From: an uncultured Eubacteriales bacterium
GTDB lineage: Bacteria; Bacillota; Clostridia; Oscillospirales; UBA644
Assembly: GCA_934454405.1 (NCBI GenBank)
Contig: CAKSFN010000009.1
Location: forward strand, 1-64,000
Direction: 5' to 3'
DNA length: 64,000 bases
This document shows, piece after piece, positions 1 to 7,558 of this stretch. The notes below the pieces were generated by a model, which saw only the letters and a program-made list of their open reading frames with translations, searched no databases and was not told the DNA's origin. Each line of letters opens with the position of its first letter. The stretch's first letter is position 1. The translations under genes and the position numbers were made by a program.

Positions 1-438
1 CAAGGTATACAAGGCGAAAAAGGTGATAAAGGCGACACCGGAGCGCAAGGTATACAAGGCGAAAAAGGAGACAAAGGTGATACCGGAGCGCAGGGTATCC
101 AGGGTGAAAAAGGAGACAAAGGTGATACCGGAGCGCAGGGTATACAGGGCGAAAAGGGCGACAAAGGCGACACCGGAGCGCAGGGTATCCAGGGTGAAAA
201 AGGAGACAAAGGTGACACCGGAGCGCAAGGTATACATGGCGAAAAGGGTGACAAAGGTGATACCGGAGCGCAGGGTATACAGGGCGAGAAAGGAGACAAA
301 GGTGACACAGGAGCGCAAGGTATACAAGGCGAAAAAGGTGATAAAGGCGACACCGGAGCGCAAGGTATACAAGGCGAAAAAGGAGACAAAGGCGACACCG
401 GAGCACAAGGTATACAGGGCGAGAAAGGAGATGCCGGT
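1..438 (+). repeat. 45-bp tandem repeat encoding collagen-like triplets
   Basis: Nine full 45-bp units and a partial tenth run in frame from base 1, each beginning CARGGTATMCARGGYGA. Units differ mainly at third codon positions (ggt/ggc, gac/gat, cag/caa), so the peptide is kept while the DNA drifts. The array may extend beyond the left edge. Confidence 0.9.
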
Positions 439-1656
439 ATCAGCGTAATCGGGGTTTCACTAAATGATGATAATAAACTTGTAATTACTTTCTCTGAAGG
501 CGAGCCTGTTATACTCGACAAATCTCTTATGGGCGCGGCAGGTGTTAACGGCAAAGACGGTACTGACGGACAAGATGGAAGAGGCGTTTCGTCGGTGACT
601 TTTACAGAAGATTTTTGCTTGGTATTTAATTATTCCGATGGAACAACATCACAAAAACTCGGTCCGATAAAAGGCGAAAAAGGCGACAAGGGTGATAAAG
701 GTGATGCAGGAACAGACGGCATCGGAATTACGACCGTGTATGTTGATGAAAGTGGAAATCTTTATATAACATACAGCAACAGTTCAATATCTACACTGTT
801 GGGAAATGTTAAAGGTCCCAAAGGAGATAAGGGTGACCCCGGTTCCGCAGGACAAAACGGTGTTGACGGAAAATCCGCATTTGAACTTTATCAACAGGTG
901 CATCCTGAATATACGGGAACATATGCTGAGTGGGTAGATTCTCTCAAAGGTGAAAAAGGTGACCCCGGCAGAGGAATTTTAAAGACCGAACTCGTAAACG
1001 GCGAACTGATTATTACATACACAGACGGTACAAGTGAGAATTTGGGATCTCTAAGCGGAAGTATGAACATGGTTGAGAAAAATGGATTGATTTTTGAATT
1101 ACTTCCGGATGGGACTTACGGTGTTCGTGCCGGAACAGTTTCATCTAATACGGAAATTACAATTCCTAACACCGTTAATCAAAGAGCCGTAACGGTGATC
1201 TTAGACAACGGATTTGAAGGCTGTGCAAATCTTTTAACAATTAATATGCCGGATTCTATAGTTGACATCAGAGACAATGCTTTTAGAAAGTGTGCAAAAC
1301 TAACTAATATTACACTATCTAAAAACCTTGACAGTATCGGAAGATATGCTTTTAATAAGTGTGATTCTCTTTCTAAAATTACTATTCCGGCAACTACTGA
1401 GTTTATTGGTGCTTTTGCCTTCTATCAAACCTCATTAAGCGAGGCAGTTTTTGAAGTAACGAATGGCTGGACGACTGGATCAGAAGGCTTTACATATTGG
1501 AGTTTTGCACCTATGAATACTTCTGGGTATTTTGTAGTAAGAAGGAACACTTGGTCAGGACTAGATACTCCGCAAACCGCAGCTAATGCGCTGTCAAGAA
1601 GCGTCTATTTTTCTGGTGTGTATAACTGGTATTCACAAGATTGGGTAAGACAATAA
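1..1656 (+). CDS. Collagen-like repeat protein with BspA-type leucine-rich repeats (5' partial)
   Basis: The frame is open from base 1, so the start codon and any export signal lie outside; 551 residues are visible. Residues 1-146 are Gly-X-Y triplets built from a 15-residue block (GDKGDTGAQGIQGEK register). Residues about 147-355 alternate short collagen stretches with beta-like inserts such as LVITFSEGEPV and LVFNYSDGTT; residues 291-316 (SAFELYQQVHPEYTG) resemble a linker often seen in clostridial collagen-like proteins. Residues about 404-478 carry LRR_5-type repeats (GFEGCANLLTINMPDSI, AFRKCAKLTNITLSKNL). There is no LPXTG motif or membrane segment at the C terminus. By family it is a surface, fibre or spore-coat type protein; the sequence does not decide which. 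The Met at base 529 is internal. A strong terminator follows the stop. Confidence 0.85.
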   Translation, partial: QGIQGEKGDKGDTGAQGIQGEKGDKGDTGAQGIQGEKGDKGDTGAQGIQGEKGDKGDTGAQGIQGEKGDKGDTGAQGIHGEKGDKGDTGAQGIQGEKGDKGDTGAQGIQGEKGDKGDTGAQGIQGEKGDKGDTGAQGIQGEKGDAGISVIGVSLNDDNKLVITFSEGEPVILDKSLMGAAGVNGKDGTDGQDGRGVSSVTFTEDFCLVFNYSDGTTSQKLGPIKGEKGDKGDKGDAGTDGIGITTVYVDESGNLYITYSNSSISTLLGNVKGPKGDKGDPGSAGQNGVDGKSAFELYQQVHPEYTGTYAEWVDSLKGEKGDPGRGILKTELVNGELIITYTDGTSENLGSLSGSMNMVEKNGLIFELLPDGTYGVRAGTVSSNTEITIPNTVNQRAVTVILDNGFEGCANLLTINMPDSIVDIRDNAFRKCAKLTNITLSKNLDSIGRYAFNKCDSLSKITIPATTEFIGAFAFYQTSLSEAVFEVTNGWTTGSEGFTYWSFAPMNTSGYFVVRRNTWSGLDTPQTAANALSRSVYFSGVYNWYSQDWVRQ

Positions 1657-1712
1657 CGATATCAATTTCATAAAACCAAAGATTTCTTATCGTAAATAAT
1701 TGAATTATCCGA

Positions 1713-1750
1713 AAAACAGCCGTAGTTTGAAAGGATTACGGCTGTTTTCT
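1713..1750 (+). terminator. Rho-independent terminator after the collagen-like gene
   Basis: A perfect 12-bp stem, AAAACAGCCGTA pairing with TACGGCTGTTTT, encloses a 12-nt loop and ends in a T-rich run 57 bases after the stop codon. Confidence 0.85.
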
Positions 1751-1808
1751 ATAAACGATATGCAAAGAAGAAAAAGGCAACAGAACAATGATATAAGGAG
1801 AATACAAG

Positions 1809-2528
1809 ATGAAATTTTATGATATTAACGGAACAGAAATTTGTAAGGAACAGTTTGTTAAGATTTACGGTGACAGTTACTTCATTGGCAACAAAAGAAT
1901 TGTCAATGGGGTTGGACAAAACAGCAGATATGCGGAAGAGGAAATTGAAAAAGTTTTAAAATATGGCATTAAAACTCCTATTGATGTAGTGCATATTTTG
2001 GCATGGAAAATAGGAAAAATCAAGCATTATGAAAGTGAAAAGAAAAGGGAGTTTGTTTACGCGAAAGATTGGAGCAATGCAGAGACTTCCGGCAAGGTGT
2101 TCCGGCCAAAAATTGGTGAATGTGATATAAATAAAATATCGAGTTATATTTCAAAAAATATCGAGTCTTTGGAAAAGGAAGTATCAGAAGCCCCGCAAAA
2201 TGTTCTTTGTAAGTTGCGTGAACAGAGTGTCAAAGGTATCGGAACGGTGTATCTTATTACCTTGATGTATTTTATATCAAGAGGTTCTTATCCTATTTAT
2301 GACAGATTCGCAAAGAAGGCTATTGATGCGATTGTAAATGACGTGAAGCCGGGCGGTGTCATTAAAGAAAGGCAGCTGCCTGATAAAACAAGTGAAAAAT
2401 TCTGTAAAATTATGGAAAATGAAATGAAGGAATATATGTGTAATTTGAAAGCTGTGTTTGGCTCGGATTACAAAGATCGGGATGTAGACAGGGCTTTGTG
2501 GGTTTATGGTCACATGTTTAAAAAATAA
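1809..2528 (+). CDS. Protein of unknown function with a helix-hairpin-helix-like segment
   Basis: I do not recognise a family for this 239-residue protein. The start is supported by ATAAGGAG ten bases upstream. It is soluble and Lys/Glu-rich, with no signal peptide or membrane segment. Around residues 140-175 the run VKGIGTVYLITLMYFIS followed by YPIYDRFAKKAIDAI has the shape G-x-G-x(n)-P-I-x-D known from helix-hairpin-helix proteins of the DNA glycosylase fold. That likeness is an inference from a short motif, and no catalytic Lys/Asp pair can be assigned with confidence. The gene is AT-rich like the one before it and sits 66 bases ahead of a small phosphatase gene. Confidence 0.6.
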   Translation: MKFYDINGTEICKEQFVKIYGDSYFIGNKRIVNGVGQNSRYAEEEIEKVLKYGIKTPIDVVHILAWKIGKIKHYESEKKREFVYAKDWSNAETSGKVFRPKIGECDINKISSYISKNIESLEKEVSEAPQNVLCKLREQSVKGIGTVYLITLMYFISRGSYPIYDRFAKKAIDAIVNDVKPGGVIKERQLPDKTSEKFCKIMENEMKEYMCNLKAVFGSDYKDRDVDRALWVYGHMFKK

Positions 2529-2594
2529 CATATTCTCCCGACAAGCATAAAAACCTACTGATTCGGTAACGACAGTTTATGTTGAGGTGGAATT

Positions 2595-3047
2595 ATGAAA
2601 GTCAGCATTTATTCGAGAGAAGCGGTTGAGGAATTACTGAAAAATGATTTTCCGAAAGATACAGCCGTAATCAGTTTTTATGACCCGCCGAACATACGGA
2701 CAGGCGAAATTTCAACGCCGGTTGATTACAAAGGAAAGTCCGAACGGATTTTTACCGCGACGGTTCTCGACATTGATATCGACATTCTTGCGGATTACGG
2801 ATTGACATTTGATACATACTTCCCGGAGGTCGACAGCCTTGCGGAATTTATCTGTCAGGCACACGGTGACGGTTTGGATATCATCTGCCAATGCGAGTAC
2901 GGGCAGTCTCGGAGCGCTGCCTGTGCCGCCGCAATTTTGGAACATTACTGTAATGACGGTATTTCGATATTTGCCGATTACCGATATTATCCGAATCAGA
3001 TGGTATTCAACAAAATAAAAAAAGCCCTTGAAATGATAAGGGCATAA
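2595..3047 (+). CDS. Small protein-tyrosine/dual-specificity-type phosphatase
   Basis: A 150-residue protein with the phosphatase loop C100-EYGQS-R106 followed by SAACAAAI, the CX5R(S/T) signature of cysteine-dependent phosphatases. The usual His before the Cys is Gln here (ICQCEYG), which is tolerated in some bacterial members. By family the Cys forms a phospho-enzyme intermediate and the Arg binds phosphate; the substrate is unknown. GAGGTGG lies nine bases before the ATG. The gene follows the unknown 1809-2528 gene after 66 bases and may be co-transcribed. It converges on the RluA-type gene. Confidence 0.75.
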   Translation: MKVSIYSREAVEELLKNDFPKDTAVISFYDPPNIRTGEISTPVDYKGKSERIFTATVLDIDIDILADYGLTFDTYFPEVDSLAEFICQAHGDGLDIICQCEYGQSRSAACAAAILEHYCNDGISIFADYRYYPNQMVFNKIKKALEMIRA

Positions 3048-3114
3048 TAAAAAAATAAGTATGAAAAAAGAAAAACAAGATGCTTGGTATTCGAGAGAAT
3101 TTTCTTGTTTATTA

Positions 3115-3987
3115 TTAAACTTTAAGATTTAATCCATATTTTCCGCAGAGGTCAATGAACTCCTGCGGCGGGGGAGCGGTGACGGTTATGAGTTCGCCGG
3201 TCGTCGGACGGATAAAGGACAGCGCGCTTGCGTGCAAGGTCTGCCCTCGGCAGTCGTCGGCGTCCGCGCCGTAAATGCCGTCGCCGTGTATCGGGCAGCC
3301 GATATGTGAAAAATGGACGCGCAGTTGGTGCGTTCTGCCCGTTCGCGGGTGCGCTTCGACAAGCGCGTGTCCGCCACCGACGGCAAGAACGGAATAGTCA
3401 GTTATCGCTTCTTTGCCGTTTTCCGAAACTTCGCGTTCTATGGTACTGCCCGCTTTGCGCGCAATTGGCGCGTTTATCGTTCCCGCCTTTTCGGGCGGAA
3501 TGCCGTCAAGAATGGCGATGTATGTTTTTTTAATGCTTCCGCATGATATTTCGCTTGCCAAAAGGTTTGAAACATAGCGGTTTTTTGCGATGAGAACTAT
3601 ACCGCTCGTGTTTGCGTCAAGTCGGCTGATGGGTCTGAAAACAAGCGACGGATACCTGAAAACGAACGCATTCGCAAGCGTCGCAACACGGTTTCCGTGT
3701 GGATGCGTCGGCATTCCTTTCGGCTTATTGACGCAGAGAATATCGTCGTCCTCGTAAAGAATATCAAGCGGAATATCCGCGGGCTCGACGGGCGTCGGGC
3801 TGGTATCTTCCGTGTTCAGTTCGAGAATATCGCCGTTTTTGAGAAGTCTTCCGACGGTCGAAGGTTCTCCGTTGACGGTTATGCCGTTTTCGGTCTTTTT
3901 AAGCGTGCGTATCTGCGAGGTAGAAAAGCCGTTGTCGAGAAGATATTCTTTAATTATTTTGCCGTCTTCCGTGACCGTGATTTTCAC
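3115..3987 (-). CDS. RluA-family pseudouridine synthase
   Basis: The 290-residue protein has an N-terminal S4-like RNA-binding region (residues about 15-60, GFSTSQIRTLKKTENG) and a pseudouridine synthase domain. The catalytic motif is SRLDANTSGIVL with D124 as the predicted catalytic Asp, followed by the conserved RTGRTHQLRVH stretch. Enzymes of this family isomerise uridine to pseudouridine in 23S rRNA or tRNA; the target position cannot be told. Length and domain order match RluD/YlyB-type members. The gene lies downstream of serC-serA on the same strand, separated from them by an 83-base gap holding a hairpin. Confidence 0.9.
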   Translation of the reverse strand: MKITVTEDGKIIKEYLLDNGFSTSQIRTLKKTENGITVNGEPSTVGRLLKNGDILELNTEDTSPTPVEPADIPLDILYEDDDILCVNKPKGMPTHPHGNRVATLANAFVFRYPSLVFRPISRLDANTSGIVLIAKNRYVSNLLASEISCGSIKKTYIAILDGIPPEKAGTINAPIARKAGSTIEREVSENGKEAITDYSVLAVGGGHALVEAHPRTGRTHQLRVHFSHIGCPIHGDGIYGADADDCRGQTLHASALSFIRPTTGELITVTAPPPQEFIDLCGKYGLNLKV

Positions 3988-4019
3988 AACGTAAACCTCC
4001 TTTCGGATATGTTAAATGT

Positions 4020-4055
4020 GGGGCTGTAAAGAAACACAAGTTTTTTTACAGCCCC
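4020..4055 (-). terminator. Hairpin between serA and the RluA-type gene
   Basis: GGGGCTGTAAAGAAAC pairs with GTTTTTTTACAGCCCC (one G-U pair) around the loop ACAA. It follows the serA stop but lacks a run of U after the stem, so termination may be partial. A near-copy lies at 9127-9164. Confidence 0.6.
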
Positions 4056-4070
4056 TGAAATTTTTATGTT

Positions 4071-5231
4071 TTACAGCACGGTAACTCTGATAACTCCGTC
4101 AATGGCTTCAAGTTCTTTGCCGATGGCGCCGTTCGTTTTTTCGGTCATATCCACGATAGTATAGGCATAATCGCCCTTGAATTTGCTTGTCAGATGGTCT
4201 ATGTTCCTGTCGCTTTTGCTGAGAACCGTTGTGCATTTGTTGAGTATCGTAGGCACGTTTTTATGGATTATGCAATAGCGCGTGCCCGTGCTTCTCTCTG
4301 AACTTACGCTCGGGAAGTTGACGCTGTTTTTGATATTGCCGTTAAGCAGGAAATCCTTAATTTCGGACGCCGCCATAATCGCGCAGTTGTCTTCCGATTC
4401 GGGCGTGGACGCACCGAGGTGGGGGATAGCTATCGCGTTTTTCATTTCAAGTGTTTTGTCGTTCGGAAAGTCCGTGACATAGCACGCAACTTTGCCGCTT
4501 TCGAGGGCTTGCGCAAGCGCGTCGTCGTTGACAAGTCCGCCTCTTGCGAGGTTGACTATTCTTACGCCGTCTTTGCATTTTGCAAGCGTTTCGGCGTTTA
4601 TCATTTCTTTCGTCTGCGGGTTGAGCGGAAGATGAAGAGTGATATAATCCGCTTTTTCGAATATTTCATTTTCATCGTCCACTTTTTTGGCAAACGGCAT
4701 TTTTGTCATAAACGTTTCTATGGACATAAACGGGTCGTATCCGATAACGTTCATGCCGAGGTAGAACGCCGCTTCCGCCGCCTGCGCCCCTATCGCTCCG
4801 AGACCTATTACGCCGAGCGTTTTGCCTTTGATTTCGGGTCCGACGAATTGATTTTTCCCTTTTTCCACAAGTTTTGCCACGTCCGCCTCGCCTTTAAGCG
4901 TTCGTGCCCATTCAATTCCGCCGATGATGTTTCTCGACGAAAGCAGCAGGGAAGTGATGACAAGCTCTTTGACCGCGTTCGCGTTCGCGCCGGGCGTGTT
5001 GAAAACGACGATGCCTTTTTCGGCGCATTTGTCAATGGGAATATTGTTCGTTCCCGCGCCGGCTCTGGCGATGGCTTTAAGCTCGGGATTCAGCGGATAT
5101 TCATGCATATCCGCGCTTCTGACGAGTATTCCGTCGGGCGCGTCGATATCGTCTGCGCAGGTGAATTTGTCCCCGTTCAGAATATCCGTGCCGACCGCCG
5201 CGATATTGTTGAGTTTTTTTATCTTAAACAT
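4071..5231 (-). CDS. serA: D-3-phosphoglycerate dehydrogenase
   Basis: A 386-residue NAD-dependent dehydrogenase that oxidises 3-phosphoglycerate to 3-phosphohydroxypyruvate, the first step of serine synthesis. The Rossmann motif is TLGVIGLGAIGAQAAEAA; IVNLARGGLVND and IPHLGASTPESEDNCA mark the catalytic domain. The last about 70 residues (IVDMTEKTNGAIGKELEAI) look like an ACT domain, which in this family can bind serine for feedback control. It is the short form without the intervening ASB domain. The start lies 21 bases after the serC stop, so the two genes form an operon; no serB is present in the window. Confidence 0.93.
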   Translation of the reverse strand: MFKIKKLNNIAAVGTDILNGDKFTCADDIDAPDGILVRSADMHEYPLNPELKAIARAGAGTNNIPIDKCAEKGIVVFNTPGANANAVKELVITSLLLSSRNIIGGIEWARTLKGEADVAKLVEKGKNQFVGPEIKGKTLGVIGLGAIGAQAAEAAFYLGMNVIGYDPFMSIETFMTKMPFAKKVDDENEIFEKADYITLHLPLNPQTKEMINAETLAKCKDGVRIVNLARGGLVNDDALAQALESGKVACYVTDFPNDKTLEMKNAIAIPHLGASTPESEDNCAIMAASEIKDFLLNGNIKNSVNFPSVSSERSTGTRYCIIHKNVPTILNKCTTVLSKSDRNIDHLTSKFKGDYAYTIVDMTEKTNGAIGKELEAIDGVIRVTVL

Positions 5232-5252
5232 AGAAATGCTCCTTAATCTTTT

Positions 5253-6335
5253 TTACGCGTTTTCCTCTTCGAATTTCTTCATAAACCCGACAAGAGCCTT
5301 AACGCCTTCTTCGGGCATGGCGTTGTATATCGACGCTCTCATGCCGCCGACGGTTCTGTGACCTTTGAGGTTGACAAAGCCCGCCGCCGCGGCTTCTTTG
5401 ACAAATTTTGCGTCAAGCTCGGCGTCGCCCGTCACGAACGGGATGTTCATCATGGAGCGGCTGTCGCCCTGCACGGTTGCGCGGAACAGCTTTGAGCCGT
5501 CAAGGTACGAATAGAGAATATCCGCCTTTCTGCGGTTGATTTTTGCCATATTTTCAAGTCCGCCGATGTCGTTTTTGAGCCACTCGAACATCAGTTTGCA
5601 CATATAGATGCCGTAGCACGGCGGCGTGTTGTAAAGCGAGTTGTTCTTTGCGTGAATGTCGTAACGGAGCATTGTCGGCGTGAATTCCATCGGCTCGGTG
5701 ATGAGGTCTTCGCGGATAATAACTATCGTTACGCCTGCGGGACCGAGGTTTTTCTGCGCGCCGGCGAAAATGAGCCCGTATTTTGAAACGCCTGTCGGTT
5801 CGGAACAAATGCAGGACGAAAGGTCTGCGACAAGGGGAACGTTGCCTGTTTCGGGAAGCCTGGGATAACGCGTTCCGTATATAGTGTTGTTCTGGCAGAT
5901 ATAGAAATAGTCTGCATCCGGGTCGAATGTCGCGGGGTCAAGTTCGGGGATATAACTGAAAGTTTTATCCGCAGACGATGCAACAACGTGTACCTGACCG
6001 TATTTTTCCGCTTCCTGCGCCGCTTTTTTTGCCCATTGACCGGTCACGCATATATCAATCTTCTTTTTCTTCATCAGATTGAGCGGAATCATTGCAAACT
6101 GCGTCGAACCGCCGCCTTGAAGGAAAAGCACTTTGTAGTTGTCGGGAATTTTCAGAAGCTCGCGCAGCGTCGCCTCCGCCCCATTGATTATTTCCTCAAA
6201 AGCCTTTGATCTGTGGCTCATTTCCATAACGGACATACCGCTTCCGTTGCAGTTCAGCATCTCGTCCGCCGCTCTTTTAAGCACCGCTTCGGGCATCATG
6301 GACGGCCCTGCGGAAAAATTATAAACTCTCTCCAT
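5253..6335 (-). CDS. serC: Phosphoserine aminotransferase
   Basis: PLP-dependent class V aminotransferase that converts 3-phosphohydroxypyruvate and glutamate to phosphoserine. The start at MERVYNFSAGPSMMPE is chosen because that is the family's conserved N terminus and AAGGAG precedes it; this gives 360 residues, the normal family length. An upstream in-frame ATG at 6419 lies beyond the promoter. The PLP-binding lysine is in LIFAGAQKNLGPAGVT, and RVYNFSAGPS and GGMRASIYNAMP are conserved SerC blocks. It is the first gene of the serC-serA operon and is driven by a consensus promoter. Confidence 0.95.
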   Translation of the reverse strand: MERVYNFSAGPSMMPEAVLKRAADEMLNCNGSGMSVMEMSHRSKAFEEIINGAEATLRELLKIPDNYKVLFLQGGGSTQFAMIPLNLMKKKKIDICVTGQWAKKAAQEAEKYGQVHVVASSADKTFSYIPELDPATFDPDADYFYICQNNTIYGTRYPRLPETGNVPLVADLSSCICSEPTGVSKYGLIFAGAQKNLGPAGVTIVIIREDLITEPMEFTPTMLRYDIHAKNNSLYNTPPCYGIYMCKLMFEWLKNDIGGLENMAKINRRKADILYSYLDGSKLFRATVQGDSRSMMNIPFVTGDAELDAKFVKEAAAAGFVNLKGHRTVGGMRASIYNAMPEEGVKALVGFMKKFEEENA

Positions 6336-6374
6336 TACAATAACTCCTTGCATAAAATATTTATACTTAAATAT

Positions 6375-6403
6375 ATTATACGCCGTCCGAAAATTCTTGT
6401 CAA
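6375..6403 (-). promoter_or_regulatory. Consensus vegetative promoter for serC-serA
   Basis: On the minus strand TTGACA (6403-6398) and TATAAT (6380-6375) are separated by exactly 17 bases, a full match to the housekeeping sigma-factor consensus, 40 bases ahead of the serC ATG. Confidence 0.9.
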
Positions 6404-6410
6404 TCAAAAT

Positions 6411-6475
6411 ATGTGACAAAAATATGTAGTAAATATTTTATTTTCGGCAAAGTATTTACAAATGTGACAAAATAT
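6411..6475. promoter_or_regulatory. Direct repeats, candidate operator between serC and the WYL regulator gene
   Basis: ATGTGACAAAAATAT (6411-6425) and ATGTGACAAAATAT (6462-6475) lie 51 bases apart in the same orientation. The first sits just upstream of the serC -35 box and the second overlaps the spacer of the regulator promoter. Use as an operator is an inference from position. Confidence 0.45.
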
Positions 6476-6483
6476 TGTATAAT
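6455..6483 (+). promoter_or_regulatory. Promoter for the WYL regulator gene
   Basis: TTTACA (6455-6460) and TATAAT (6478-6483) with a 17-base spacer, about 60 bases before the start codon. Confidence 0.8.
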
Positions 6484-6545
6484 GGCAATATGAATGTGTT
6501 TGCCGCAAAAAAAAAGAAAACAAAACTTGAGGGAGGATGCGTTCC

Positions 6546-7556
6546 GTGTCAAAAAGCGCGCTTCAAAAATTGAAGATACTGTATCTTGCACGCTTGTTTG
6601 CGGAGGAAAGCGACGAGGAGCATCCTTTGACTATGGATAAAATCATCGCGTCGCTCTCCGAGCAGGGGATTAAGGCGGAAAGAAAAAGCGTCTATGATGA
6701 TATAGAACAGCTGCGGTTTTTCGGTATGGATATCGTCGGCGTAAAAGGCGGCGGCGTGAGCTACGGGTATTATGTCGGATCGCGTGATTTCGAACTTGCG
6801 GAACTGAAGCTTCTTGCGGACGCGGTTGCTTCCGCAAAGTTTATAACACAGAAAAAATCCGACGCGCTTATCTCAAAGCTCGGAAGCCTGACCTCGCGTG
6901 CTCTTTCGGGGCAGATTCGCCGTCAGATATTTTTCAACGACCGCGCAAAAACGGGCAATGAGAACATATATTACAATGTGGACGCGCTCCACAACGCGAT
7001 AGCCGCGAACAGGCAGGTCAGTTTTCGTTACTTCAGCTACGGCGCCTCGAAAACTCCGCAGGGCGCGCCTGTCCGCGTTTACCGCGGCGATACGAGAAGC
7101 GTCAGCCCTTACGCGCTTGCGTGGGATAACGAAAACTATTACTGCCTTGCCTATGACGAAAGGCACCCGGGAAAGGTGTCCCATTTCCGCGTTGATAAAA
7201 TGGAAGACGTCGCCCTTTCGGACAGTCCGCGACTGCCTCTCCCGAACGGGATAAACATAAAGGAATACGGTGCCCGGGTTTTCGGAATGTATGCCTGTGA
7301 GCAGATCTATGTGCGCCTGAAAGTGTCCACCGAGCTTGTCGGCGTTATTTACGACCGTTTCGGAACGGATATCGGAATAACCGACAACGGCGACGGAACC
7401 TTTACAACGCGCTTTGAGACCTATGCAGGTCCGCCTCTGACAGGCTGGCTTATGCAATTCGGTTCCCGCATCGAGGTTCTCACCCCCGAACCCCTGAGAG
7501 AAGAAATCGCAAAGCAAGCGAAAAATATCGCGGAACTTTATGCAAAAGGTGATTGA
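6546..7556 (+). CDS. WYL-domain transcriptional regulator (DeoR-like helix-turn-helix)
   Basis: Residues about 1-65 form a winged helix-turn-helix (LKILYLARLFAEESDE, then IKAERKSVYDDIEQLR). Residues about 135-220 form a WYL domain (QVSFRYFSYGASKTP, ALAWDNENYYCLAYDE) and a C-terminal WCX-like extension follows. WYL proteins bind small ligands or nucleic acid and often control stress or defence genes. The GTG at 6546 is preferred because GGGAGG ends nine bases before it; an ATG at 6537 directly abuts that site but is possible. The next gene starts two bases after the stop, so the two are probably translationally coupled. It is divergent from serC. Confidence 0.85.
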   Translation: MSKSALQKLKILYLARLFAEESDEEHPLTMDKIIASLSEQGIKAERKSVYDDIEQLRFFGMDIVGVKGGGVSYGYYVGSRDFELAELKLLADAVASAKFITQKKSDALISKLGSLTSRALSGQIRRQIFFNDRAKTGNENIYYNVDALHNAIAANRQVSFRYFSYGASKTPQGAPVRVYRGDTRSVSPYALAWDNENYYCLAYDERHPGKVSHFRVDKMEDVALSDSPRLPLPNGINIKEYGARVFGMYACEQIYVRLKVSTELVGVIYDRFGTDIGITDNGDGTFTTRFETYAGPPLTGWLMQFGSRIEVLTPEPLREEIAKQAKNIAELYAKGD

Positions 7557-7558
7557 AT

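Noticed and set aside
1..438. Regular 45-bp repeats that could suggest a CRISPR or satellite array
   Set aside because: There are no unique spacers; the units are contiguous, in frame and encode Gly-X-Y triplets.
23..448. Basic repetitive frame within the collagen repeat
   Set aside because: It is an alternative frame of the tandem repeat; the collagen frame continues to a stop at 1656 and has family likeness.
3073..3110. AAACAAGA/TCTTGTTT inverted repeat between the phosphatase and RluA-type genes
   Set aside because: An eight-base AT-rich stem with a 22-base loop is not a convincing terminator.
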